NCBI GenBank assembly: GCA_964346185.1
Contig: CAYFTR010000003.1
Span: 1 to 64,000, forward strand
Length of the DNA: 64,000 nucleotides
Reading direction: 5' to 3'
Source: JAAYJS01 sp964346185
GTDB lineage: Bacteria; Bacillota; Clostridia; Eubacteriales; Eubacteriaceae
Positions 18,292-26,382 of the stretch are shown one piece after another (within the stretch, counting starts at the first letter, position 1; every line of letters starts with the position of its first letter). A model generated the notes under the pieces. It was given only the letters and a program-made list of their open reading frames with translations. It had not been told where the DNA came from and did not search any database. The position numbers and the translations under genes were made by a program.

Positions 18292-19507
18292 CTCCCCTAA
18301 TCCGGAAAACCGCAAAAAGGTGCCTAAAGTTTTGTTGGCCGTTGCTTTGGCGGTGGCTATTTGGATTATGATTAACGGTAGTCCGACGGATATCAACCAA
18401 CAGGATATCAACGCCATACCGGTAACCTTTATCAATACCGAATTGTTAAGAGAAAAAAACCTGACCATAGAAGATAACCGTAACTACTATGTCAATTTAG
18501 GTGTTAAGGGGACCACCGCCGCACTGAGAGCCATTAACAGAGATGAAATTACCGCCGAGGTCGATTTAAAAAGTATCGACAAAGAGGGCGTCTACGAACC
18601 GGAAATAGAAATTAGGGGCTTATCCAATTCCGTTGTCCTGGAAAAAATGAATCCGCAAAAAATTCGCATCAAAGTAAACAATATTGTTGACGCTTCCATG
18701 GCGGTGGAGATTATCGCTCAGGGCAAACCGGCAGAGGGACTTAAGGTGATTCACGCCGAAACAGCGGAAAAAATACACATTGTCGGACCGGAAGAAAGCA
18801 TCGGAAAAGTGGATAAAGCCGTTGCCCTTGTATCGGTTAACGGTCTCTCCGACGACTCTTTGCAATATCCCCAGGTAAAACTCTACGACAAAGACGGAGA
18901 GGAGATCGAAGGCCTGCAAAGTATTCCCCAGGTGGTAGAAGTAGCGGTACGGGTAGGGGCCATACGTAAAATACCGATTAAACCGCCAACAACCATCGGA
19001 CGGGTGGAATCCGGCTATCGCGTGACCAATGTCACCGTATCGCCGGAAAGTTTGACGGTCGGCGCCAAACAAGAAGTATTAAACCTCATAACGGAAGTAA
19101 CCATGGATCCCGTCAGCGTGGTGGGTAGAACAAAAACCTTTACCCAAAGTGTACAACTCAATCTGCCCGAGGACGTTTTTTCCTTGGACCAAAACAATGA
19201 AGTGGCGGTAACCGTGGAAATCGAAGCGATTTTGGAAAAAGGTATTACCGTTGATAAAATTGTTGTTGAAAATCTCGGTGAGGGCTTGAATGTTATAGAA
19301 GTGGCGGACAGTTCGGTGGTGTTTCGGATCGCCGGCGCGCCCAGTGAACTCAACGACTTAAAAAGTGAAGAATTGACCGCTTACATTGATTTAAGCAATT
19401 TGGAAAAAGGCGAACACGAAGTACCCATCCGTGTCCGTGGACCCGATCACATCGAAATTAAAAGATACAATCCTCAAACAACAAAGGTTGTTATCGGTGA
19501 AAATTAA
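18242..19507 (+). CDS. cdaR: CdaA regulatory protein (YbbR-domain protein)
   Basis: A membrane-anchored extracytoplasmic partner that modulates CdaA. 421 residues from the ATG at 18242, placed 4 nt after GGAG; the in-frame GTG at 18224 lies before that ribosome site. One N-terminal transmembrane helix (about 25-45) is followed by four YbbR-type beta-rich repeats of about 85-90 residues, each with the recurring pattern of short strands and V/I-rich turns. Its overlap with cdaA implies coupled synthesis. Confidence 0.92.
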   Translation: MNSMYSGSSGKIRKINDSPNPENRKKVPKVLLAVALAVAIWIMINGSPTDINQQDINAIPVTFINTELLREKNLTIEDNRNYYVNLGVKGTTAALRAINRDEITAEVDLKSIDKEGVYEPEIEIRGLSNSVVLEKMNPQKIRIKVNNIVDASMAVEIIAQGKPAEGLKVIHAETAEKIHIVGPEESIGKVDKAVALVSVNGLSDDSLQYPQVKLYDKDGEEIEGLQSIPQVVEVAVRVGAIRKIPIKPPTTIGRVESGYRVTNVTVSPESLTVGAKQEVLNLITEVTMDPVSVVGRTKTFTQSVQLNLPEDVFSLDQNNEVAVTVEIEAILEKGITVDKIVVENLGEGLNVIEVADSSVVFRIAGAPSELNDLKSEELTAYIDLSNLEKGEHEVPIRVRGPDHIEIKRYNPQTTKVVIGEN

Positions 19508-19534
19508 ACCGAAAAGTTTATTGTGTTACACGTT

Positions 19535-19563
19535 ACCCCGTGCTTATTAAGTGCGGGGTTTAT
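19535..19563 (+). terminator. Probable terminator after cdaR
   Basis: An ACCCCGTGCTTA/TAAGTGCGGGGT stem with two wobble pairs. The T tract is short (TTT), so confidence is moderate. Confidence 0.5.
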
Positions 19564-19671
19564 GTTGTGCTTCGAATGAGTGTACATGGTTGGTAAACAG
19601 ACACTCGTTTTTACATGTTTTTAACGCTATAGTTCGTCGCAAAAGGTATAATAAAACAAAAAGGTTAAAAT

Positions 19672-20646
19672 ATGAAAAAAAGATTAAAGATTTGGCAGAA
19701 AATTTTAATAGGTGTTTTCATTCTTATCATTCTTTTATTGGGGATCGGCATTGCGGGCTTTGTATGGATCGGTAACCAGTTTTATGACGGAAGTACCCGA
19801 ATCAGCTCAAAGGAAGTGTCCATCAAAAATTCGGAAACGTTTTTGACGGAAGTCGGTTTGGATAAGACCGCTTTTCTAAAAAAATATAACGGAGAAGCCT
19901 TTACCTTGGGTGCGACTCAACATAAGCACACTATCAGCGGGACATGGCTTTCGAAAGGCAACACTAAAAAACGACCGACCGTTGTTATGGTTCACGGGAT
20001 GGGGGGCGATCACACCACTGTTTATCCCATAGCAACCATATTTTTGGACAGGGGCTACAATGTTGTCGCCTACGATCAAAGAAACTCGGGGAACAATACG
20101 GCGGACAGAAACGGTTTTATGTATCTGGAAAGTGACGATTTGGCGGATGTTGTTGCCATGGTACAAAAAGAAAACGGCATGCAGCCCGTTATCTTATGGG
20201 GAACCTCCTACGGTGGCGGAACCGTGGCTATCGGACTTGGGAAACATAACTTACAAAATACGGTGTCCGGTGTTATTTTAGATTGTCCCTTCAGCTCCAT
20301 GGTCTACACAATTCGTTTAGAAATTGCAGATGTGGGTATGGACGAACAGAGCGAAGCCTTTGCAATGAGCGTAGGTTCGCTGATGACAAAAATAAGAATG
20401 GGCTTCGGTTACGAAGAGACGGAAGCGGCGGATTACGTCAAAGAAGCGGATTTGCCCGTACTCATCTTTAATTCCCGAAGCGATACCGTTACACCGCCTT
20501 TCATGGCACAAGATATCTACAAGGCACTTCCGGAAGGTCAAAAGAAACTGGTCACGGTTGAAGATTCCGAGCATATTAAAATTTTTGATGACCATCGAGA
20601 TTTGTACATCCAATCGGTCGAGCAATTGCTCAACGACATAAAGTAA
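19672..20646 (+). CDS. Membrane-anchored alpha/beta hydrolase
   Basis: A serine hydrolase of unknown substrate. 324 residues: one N-terminal transmembrane segment (about 10-32), then an alpha/beta hydrolase domain with oxyanion motif VHGMGGDH, nucleophile elbow GTSYGG (S179), Asp in SRSDTVTPP (D271) and His in DSEHIKIF (H301). This is a complete catalytic triad in the usual order. The arrangement matches the YqkD/lipase-like family found near the membrane in Firmicutes. It is monocistronic, convergent with the symporter gene and sharing one terminator with it. Confidence 0.85.
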   Translation: MKKRLKIWQKILIGVFILIILLLGIGIAGFVWIGNQFYDGSTRISSKEVSIKNSETFLTEVGLDKTAFLKKYNGEAFTLGATQHKHTISGTWLSKGNTKKRPTVVMVHGMGGDHTTVYPIATIFLDRGYNVVAYDQRNSGNNTADRNGFMYLESDDLADVVAMVQKENGMQPVILWGTSYGGGTVAIGLGKHNLQNTVSGVILDCPFSSMVYTIRLEIADVGMDEQSEAFAMSVGSLMTKIRMGFGYEETEAADYVKEADLPVLIFNSRSDTVTPPFMAQDIYKALPEGQKKLVTVEDSEHIKIFDDHRDLYIQSVEQLLNDIK

Positions 20647-20660
20647 TAGTAGTGTATAAA

Positions 20661-20715
20661 AAAACAGGTTCGGCTCGGGAAATGTGTAAACATTTTTCCG
20701 TGCCGAACCTGTTTT
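20661..20715. terminator. Bidirectional terminator
   Basis: 14-bp arms AAAACAGGTTCGGC/GCCGAACCTGTTTT (20661-20674, 20702-20715) with inner helices. A-rich and T-rich flanks let it serve both the hydrolase (plus) and the symporter (minus). Confidence 0.9.
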
Positions 20716-20725
20716 GTATTGAATC

Positions 20726-22096
20726 TTATTTGGAGAACATGGCAACGTAGCCCATGATAAAAATAAATAAAATTAAACTCGGAAGCACAAAACGCAGGTA
20801 AGGCTTTGTCCATGTGGGCAGCTTAAGCCCTTTACCCATGTTGGCCTCGTTTTGAAAGTTATCAAACCCCCAACCTTTGTTACTCACCGCAAAAAGCAAG
20901 TACCCCAAAGACCCTAAGGGCAAAATATTGGCGGAAACAATAAAGTCTTCCAAATCCATAATGGTTGTACCCACCCCCAAGGGTTGTAGGTGGCTCCATA
21001 AATTAAAACCTAAAATACAAGGGACGGATATCACAAACAACAGAACGCCGTTAATTAAGATGCTTTTTCTTCTTGAAAGGGAAAAAACATCCATCGAGCA
21101 GGAAATAATATTTTCAAAAACGGCAATAACCGTCGAAAGGGCGGCAAAACTCATAAACACAAAAAACAGACTGCCCCACAAGGTGCCCATGGGCATTTGG
21201 TTAAAAATTTTCGGAATGGTTACAAAAATTAAAGACGGTCCCTGGTCGCTGCTGATACCGAAGGATGCGGCGGCAGGAAAAATAATTAAGCCTGCCATAA
21301 AGGCCACCGTTGTATCCAAAATACCGATATAAACGGATTCCCCCAACAAACGCCTGGATTTGTCGATACGACTTCCGAAAATTGCCATGCAGGAAATACC
21401 CAAACTCAATGTAAAAAAAGCCTGGTTCATTGCTTCAAAGACAACCGTCTGCCAGCCGATGGTCATAAAATTATCGATGTTGGGCACCAGATAAAACTTA
21501 AGACCTTCTACGGCATTGGGAAGGGAGAGGGAACGTATTGCCAATACAATGAGTATCACAAATAATAAAGACATCATAACGGTGGTAATCCGTTCGACCC
21601 CCTTTTGAAAACCGATATAACAAATTATAACGGTGATGGCTAAGGTCACAAAGGTCCACCACAACATGGGTCCCGGTTGAGAGAGCATGGTTGTAAAGAT
21701 ACCGCCGGTATCAATACCGGAAGCTACAAATTGACCGGTTGCCATTTTAAAGATATAGGCCATCATCCAACCGCAAATAGCAACATAAAAGGATAACAAT
21801 ACATAACAGCCGACAACCGCCATCATACCGATTAACGGCCATTTTTGTCCGGGCTTTTTTTGCAAAATATTAAAAGACCTGACGGCGGTTGCCTGGCTGG
21901 CACGGCCTACGGCAAATTCTGCTGTCATAATGGGCATGCCCAATATGACTAAAAAAGCCAGATAAATTAAAACAAACAAAGCACCGCCGTTCTTCCCGAC
22001 AATAAAGGGAAAACGCCACACGTTCCCTAAACCGATGGCACAACCGGCAGAAACTAAAACAAAGCCTATTCTTGATGAAAAGCTTTCATTTTTCAT
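20726..22096 (-). CDS. Sodium:neurotransmitter symporter family (NSS) transporter
   Basis: A Na+-coupled uptake carrier, probably for an amino acid. 456 residues with 11-12 hydrophobic segments. The family signature lies in TM1: SAGCAIGLGNVWRFPFIVGKNGG (about residues 16-38), where the unwound GLGNVWRFP binds substrate and Na+. Bacterial NSS proteins of this size (MhsT/TnaT-like) carry tryptophan or other hydrophobic amino acids, but substrate cannot be read from sequence. AGGAGGT precedes the ATG. A 16-bp tandem repeat lies between the presumed -10 and the ribosome site. Confidence 0.94.
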   Translation of the reverse strand: MKNESFSSRIGFVLVSAGCAIGLGNVWRFPFIVGKNGGALFVLIYLAFLVILGMPIMTAEFAVGRASQATAVRSFNILQKKPGQKWPLIGMMAVVGCYVLLSFYVAICGWMMAYIFKMATGQFVASGIDTGGIFTTMLSQPGPMLWWTFVTLAITVIICYIGFQKGVERITTVMMSLLFVILIVLAIRSLSLPNAVEGLKFYLVPNIDNFMTIGWQTVVFEAMNQAFFTLSLGISCMAIFGSRIDKSRRLLGESVYIGILDTTVAFMAGLIIFPAAASFGISSDQGPSLIFVTIPKIFNQMPMGTLWGSLFFVFMSFAALSTVIAVFENIISCSMDVFSLSRRKSILINGVLLFVISVPCILGFNLWSHLQPLGVGTTIMDLEDFIVSANILPLGSLGYLLFAVSNKGWGFDNFQNEANMGKGLKLPTWTKPYLRFVLPSLILFIFIMGYVAMFSK

Positions 22097-22108
22097 ATCA
22101 TACCTCCT

Positions 22109-22140
22109 AACTGATTTATTGATTAACTGATTTATTGATT
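22109..22140. repeat. Two tandem 16-bp repeats in the symporter leader
   Basis: AACTGATTTATTGATT twice in direct succession, perfect. The left edge is about 12 nt before the symporter ATG. A minus-strand TATAAT (22143-22138) touches the right edge, so the repeat would occupy the start of the mRNA. Confidence 0.85.
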
Positions 22141-22365
22141 ATAATACAAGTGAAAAGAAAATTATAGGAAAATATCTTTTATAAAAGAGGATAAAATCGG
22201 ACAACGGGCAAATGCTTAAGTCTACATGTTCCAACCTGTAATGAGCACGGTTTACAACGGCGGAAATTCTTTAATCTTGATAAATTTTAAAGACATTGTT
22301 TGCAACTTTTACAATCTATGGTAAGATAATGACGCCTTTAAACAATTTGAGAAAGGAAACACAAC

Positions 22366-22518
22366 ATGGGAAATATACACCTAATGGTTAATCATCAAAT
22401 ATTTAAACAAATGAGAGAGAACAGTCGCAAATATAAAGAAGATGTCATTAAAGAATACAGCAAATCGGATCTGTTCTTTTTTTCTCAAAAAGTAGATAAA
22501 AACGGTAAATTAAGTTAA
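22366..22518 (+). CDS. Unrecognised 50-residue ORF
   Basis: ATG at 22366 with GAGAAAGGAAAC upstream, 50 codons to TAA. The product is charged (many Lys, Glu, Ser) with a short aromatic run DLFFFSQK. No family is recognised. It ends directly where the GC-richer histidine-kinase remnant begins, so the short frame may be the surviving 5' end of a different gene joined to it by deletion. It has no neighbours that suggest a role. Confidence 0.4.
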   Translation: MGNIHLMVNHQIFKQMRENSRKYKEDVIKEYSKSDLFFFSQKVDKNGKLS

Positions 22519-22959
22519 TATAATAGCCTGTCGGAGCCGCTTAGGATTGAGCGTCGGCACAGGTGCCGACACGTTTCGGACGGCAACCACCTCTGGCGTG
22601 TGTTGGAAAACTTGCTCGGCAACGTCACCAAATATGCCCTGCCGGGATCCCGCGTATATATCGACATACTGAAAGGTGAAAGCACCGGCAGCATCGTCGT
22701 TAAAAACATTTCCAAAGAACCGCTGAACATCGATGCCGACACCTTAATGGAACGCTTTATGCGAGGCGATGTATCCCGCTACACCGAAGGGTCGGGTCTG
22801 GGTCTGGCCATCGCAAAGGATTTGATGCACCTGCAAAACGGTCACCTGAAGCTGTTTGTAGACGGAGATTTTTTTAAAGCAACCTGTATTCTCGATTTAA
22901 GCGAAAAAAAAACGGACGAACAACAAAGTGCAAAGACGCCGGAACAGCCCCTCCAATAG
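22519..22959 (+). pseudogene. Histidine kinase remnant (HATPase_c domain only)
   Basis: Only the catalytic ATP-binding half of a sensor kinase is left. The open frame runs from about 22513, and the first obvious kinase sequence is DGNHLWRVLENLLGN (N box), followed by a degenerate G1 region and a clear G2 box GSGLGLAIAKDL. The sensor, membrane, HAMP and His-phosphoacceptor parts are all missing, and no response regulator is nearby. The only in-frame start of note is the TTG at 22600, in the middle of the N box. Base composition looks richer in GC than the flanking AT-rich DNA. A truncated, inactive remnant is the simplest reading. Confidence 0.7.
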
Positions 22960-23118
22960 TGTTACATTAAAAGTAGAGTTATCAGAAAAAACGGACGGTT
23001 TAGAAACAGCGGCGTATGCCGAAAAGCTATAAGAGAGATCCGCTTAAATAGTTTGTTTGTCAGAAGCTTTACGTTTAAATTAAAAAACTCAAAAAAATAA
23101 AGAACGGTTTTAATGACG

Positions 23119-23149
23119 AAAGCCCCGCATTTATAGCGGGGCTTTTGTT
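23119..23149. terminator. Strong terminator (both strands)
   Basis: 10-bp AAAGCCCCGC/GCGGGGCTTT around ATTTATA, with T on the right and A on the left. It serves the minus-strand RACo-like gene ending at 23154 and could also stop plus-strand transcripts. Confidence 0.9.
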
Positions 23150-23153
23150 TGGA

Positions 23154-24929
23154 TTAATCCATTAATTTTTCTTCAAAGTAGGTATTAAACATATAGGTCG
23201 ATGTAAAGGCGGGATCGGTTGCCAATTCGATGTGGGTGGTTATATTCGGTATGGCATCGCAAATGGCTGCTTCGGCTTTGGAGATGAGATACATCTGAGC
23301 ACCCAAACCGGCACCGTTTCCGACGGAACGTACGGGGACGCCTTCAACTTTCGGAATTAAACCGATAAACTGGGCATTATCCACATCGATATAGTTACCG
23401 AAAGCACCGGCTAAAATAATTTCCGTTAACTCGGTCGGAGCGATACCGAAATTTTCAACCAGAAGCTTGCAACCGGTGTAAATGGCGGATTTTGCAAGTT
23501 GAACGGAACGAATATCTTTTTGAGAAATTAAAACTTCCCGATTGGTGGGAGATTCGTCGGCCGTTACCAAAGCAAAGGCTTTTTCGCCGCCTTCGAGAAC
23601 ACGCATTCTGTCCTTTAAGGGGTGGGCATCCAAGGCGTCATCTTTTATAAAATTGCCGCGTTTGGCAACAATACCTTCCCGGAACAAAACCGCAACGGCA
23701 TCTACAATACCGGAACCGCAAATACCGATGGGGGCAACATCGCCAATAACCTGAACTTTTATGCGATTATCTTCGCAGCTTACCTTTTCAATGGCACCGG
23801 TGGTACCGCGCATACCCATGGTTAAGCCCGCGCCTTCAAGGGCGGGGCCGCAAGCGGTAGAGGATACAAAAAAGCGTTCGGAATTACCGACGGCAATTTC
23901 GCCGTTGGTACCCAGGTCAATCATTAAGCGGTTGTTGCCGTCTCTCGGCAAGTTCATTAATACCGCTGTGGTATCCGCTCCGACAAAGCTACCGAGTAGC
24001 GGCAAAAAGGTGTGCTTGCCCGCAGGGTTAATTCGGATGTTCAAGTCTTCGGCAGACAGTACTACCGTATCCGGAGAAAACCCCGTAAAAGGCGAAATTC
24101 CCAAATGCTTCGGATTGATTTTCATAAACAAATAGTGCATGGTGGAGTTGCCGCAGTACACGTTGTCGTAAATATGGTCGCGGGAGATGTCGGCTCTCTT
24201 ACACAATGCGTCCACAATTTTGTTGATGGTGTCCATAATGGCGTCGTGCAGACGTTGGCGTTTTTCCTCGCCGGAACCTGCGGCATCAATCCTGGAGATG
24301 ACATCGGCCCCGTAAGAGATTTGCTCGTTAAGTTGGGAGGCTTTATCCAACATAACGCCGGTCTTTAAGTCGAAAAGAAAACCGACTACGGTAGTTGTTC
24401 CGATATCAAAGGCAATGCCGTATAGTGGCATTTGTTCATCGGAGGGTACAAAGTCCACAATTTGGTCTTCATACATAACGATGTTAAGGTATTTATAGCC
24501 TTTCAGATGATACACCTCGGACAGCTTTATTAAGCTTGCGTAGCTTAATCTGCCGATGGGTTGGTCGATTAAACTGCGAATACGTTCCAAATCGTAACCG
24601 CACAAAGGGGTGACCAGATCTTTGTATAACAGCGAATAGACTTTGGTTTTGGGTTCGTGCTGAACACCTTCCAACAGGGTTTCTAAAATTTGTGAGTCGG
24701 AATTTTCGGGACTGACAAAAATTTTCATGTCTTCGGAAATTTCCGTCATACATCCCAACACTTCTTTAGTGACACCGTTTTCTTCAATATTAATTAAACA
24801 TTTTTTGCATTTTCCTTTACCGCCGCAAACGAGGTTTAAAGGGTAGCCGGCAGCATCACAGGCTTCGGAGACCTTTGTCCCCTTGGGAAGGTCCAAGCCG
24901 ATGTCCACCAACGGAAACAGTACATGCAT
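23154..24929 (-). CDS. RACo-like corrinoid activation protein (2Fe-2S + ASKHA ATPase)
   Basis: Probably reactivates a Co(II) corrinoid protein to Co(I) at the expense of ATP. 591 residues from the ATG at 24929, which has AAGGAG 5 nt upstream; the ATG at 24944 is part of that ribosome site. The N-terminal plant-type 2Fe-2S domain has cysteines 35, 41, 44 and 60 (C-x5-C-x2-C...C). The ASKHA ATPase begins with the phosphate-1 motif AFDIGTTTVVGF, has LIDLGTNGEIAV, and ends with the ILAGAFGNYIDV adenosine region. This matches RACo and related DUF4445 activators. Its divergent neighbour is a methyl-THF:corrinoid methyltransferase, which fits the role, but no corrinoid protein gene is in the window. 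Confidence 0.88.
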   Translation of the reverse strand: MHVLFPLVDIGLDLPKGTKVSEACDAAGYPLNLVCGGKGKCKKCLINIEENGVTKEVLGCMTEISEDMKIFVSPENSDSQILETLLEGVQHEPKTKVYSLLYKDLVTPLCGYDLERIRSLIDQPIGRLSYASLIKLSEVYHLKGYKYLNIVMYEDQIVDFVPSDEQMPLYGIAFDIGTTTVVGFLFDLKTGVMLDKASQLNEQISYGADVISRIDAAGSGEEKRQRLHDAIMDTINKIVDALCKRADISRDHIYDNVYCGNSTMHYLFMKINPKHLGISPFTGFSPDTVVLSAEDLNIRINPAGKHTFLPLLGSFVGADTTAVLMNLPRDGNNRLMIDLGTNGEIAVGNSERFFVSSTACGPALEGAGLTMGMRGTTGAIEKVSCEDNRIKVQVIGDVAPIGICGSGIVDAVAVLFREGIVAKRGNFIKDDALDAHPLKDRMRVLEGGEKAFALVTADESPTNREVLISQKDIRSVQLAKSAIYTGCKLLVENFGIAPTELTEIILAGAFGNYIDVDNAQFIGLIPKVEGVPVRSVGNGAGLGAQMYLISKAEAAICDAIPNITTHIELATDPAFTSTYMFNTYFEEKLMD

Positions 24930-25303
24930 AAGCGCTCCTTTCATCCGTCAACAGGATACAATCGTTTTATTTTAATATTATAATCTATTGTTCTTTATTA
25001 TAATCTGAAATCATTTAAAAGACAAGAAATTATAAGGTTGCCGGCATTATACATGGAAGATAAATATTTTGTGCAAAAAAGTATCGGAATTTTATATTTT
25101 AATGGTAAAATGAAAAAATGTATTTAAAAAATATTTACTAAAAATAACAGGAAAAATTGGAGAATAATCGTCCTGTATTATGAGAAACTTTACTAATTTA
25201 AAAATGCGTTGACACTCGGATAAAAAGGTGATAACCTTTACTTACGTTATGTATATACAAGTGTGCAAAATGTTGATAGGAAAATAAAATCAGGAGGCAA
25301 GTT
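24930..25303. other. Divergent intergenic region
   Basis: AT-rich spacer between the RACo-like gene and the methyltransferase. A TTGACA at 25209-25214 may be the -35 for the rightward gene, but no good TATAAT lies 16-18 nt behind it. No RNA element was recognised. Confidence 0.45.
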
Positions 25304-26116
25304 ATGATAATAATTGGAGAAAAATTAAACGGTGCCATTCCGGTAGTTCAAAAGGCAATTCAGGAAAAGGACGACAATTTTATTCGTGAAAGAGCGATTG
25401 CTCAGGCGGAAGCCGGTGCAACTTATATCGACGTGTGTGCAGGTACCGCTCCGGAGATAGAATTGGAAACTTTAAAATGGATGATGGATATCGTACAGGA
25501 AGCGGTAGATACACCGCTATGTATCGATAGCCCGGATCCGGAAATTTTAAAGGCCGTTTTTCCGCTTTGCAAAAAACCCGGTTTGGTTAACTCCGTTTCC
25601 GGTGAAGGCAACAAACAGGAAGTATTATTCCCCTTGTTTAAAGATGCCGATCCCGCATGGGAATGCGTTATTATGACTTGTGACGATGCAGGTATTCCCA
25701 ACACCGTCGAAAAAAAGGTCGAATTAACCAAAGAAATGGTTGAAAATGCAAAACAATACGGATTAACTCCGGACAGAATTCACATTGACCCCTGCGTAAT
25801 GGCCTTATCTACAGACAACACTTCTTTCTTACACTTTAAAGATGAAATTGCGGCAATTCGTGAAATTTATCCGGACATTCATATTACTTCCGGTTTAAGT
25901 AATATTTCTTTCGGTTTGCCGGCACGTGCTTTGATGAACCAAAACTTTATGACCTTATCCATGTTTGTCGGAATGGATTCCGCCGTTATGGATCCCTTAA
26001 ACAGAGATATGATGGGTGCGATTTACGCAACCACCGCATTAATGGGTAACGACCGCTTGTGCCGTAAATACAGCAAGGCGTTCCGTCAAGGAAAAATCGG
26101 TCCGATTAAAAAATAA
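25304..26116 (+). CDS. Methyltetrahydrofolate:corrinoid methyltransferase (AcsE/MtgA type)
   Basis: Moves a methyl group between 5-methyl-THF and a corrinoid protein. 270 residues forming a single pterin-binding TIM barrel. The N terminus IIIGEKLNGAIP matches AcsE and MtgA; D in CIDSPDPE and N in ITSGLSNISFGLP fit the pterin-binding positions. AcsE is about 262 residues. It lacks any neighbouring acsCDB genes, and the sequence looks closer to MtgA-like enzymes of methylated-amine systems, so direction and partner are open. AGGAGGC precedes the ATG. Confidence 0.88.
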   Translation: MIIIGEKLNGAIPVVQKAIQEKDDNFIRERAIAQAEAGATYIDVCAGTAPEIELETLKWMMDIVQEAVDTPLCIDSPDPEILKAVFPLCKKPGLVNSVSGEGNKQEVLFPLFKDADPAWECVIMTCDDAGIPNTVEKKVELTKEMVENAKQYGLTPDRIHIDPCVMALSTDNTSFLHFKDEIAAIREIYPDIHITSGLSNISFGLPARALMNQNFMTLSMFVGMDSAVMDPLNRDMMGAIYATTALMGNDRLCRKYSKAFRQGKIGPIKK

Positions 26117-26153
26117 GCGACTCTCTGTTATAACGGGTTCTTTTTAAAGGATT

Positions 26154-26191
26154 AAAGAAGACGAGTTGTCAGGTAACACTCGTCTTCTTTC
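26154..26191 (+). terminator. Intrinsic terminator after methyltransferase
   Basis: An 11-13 bp stem (AGAAGACGAGT with ACTCGTCTTCT) followed by TTTC. Confidence 0.85.
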
Positions 26192-26297
26192 TGAAAACAA
26201 TACAAAAACAACACAACATCCGTGGCTGAAATGAAAACGTTACATATTAAAAACGGAGCTAAAAAGCAACTTAAGTACTATAATTTTTTATAAACTA

Positions 26298-26329
26298 TAT
26301 ATAAACCCAAGGGTATATAAACCCAAGGG
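26298..26329 (+). repeat. Two tandem 16-bp repeats in the fhs leader
   Basis: TATATAAACCCAAGGG twice, perfect and contiguous, ending 53 nt before the fhs ATG. Each unit contains the 8-bp inverted pair CCC-AA-GGG. Confidence 0.85.
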
Positions 26330-26349
26330 AATTGCCTTTATGGCAATTC
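26329..26349 (+). other. Hairpin in the fhs leader
   Basis: GAATTGCC/GGCAATTC, an 8-bp stem with loop TTTAT, directly abutting the tandem repeats. It has no T tract. Confidence 0.65.
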
Positions 26350-26382
26350 AACTTATTACATTTCACAAATTGGAGGTAGACT

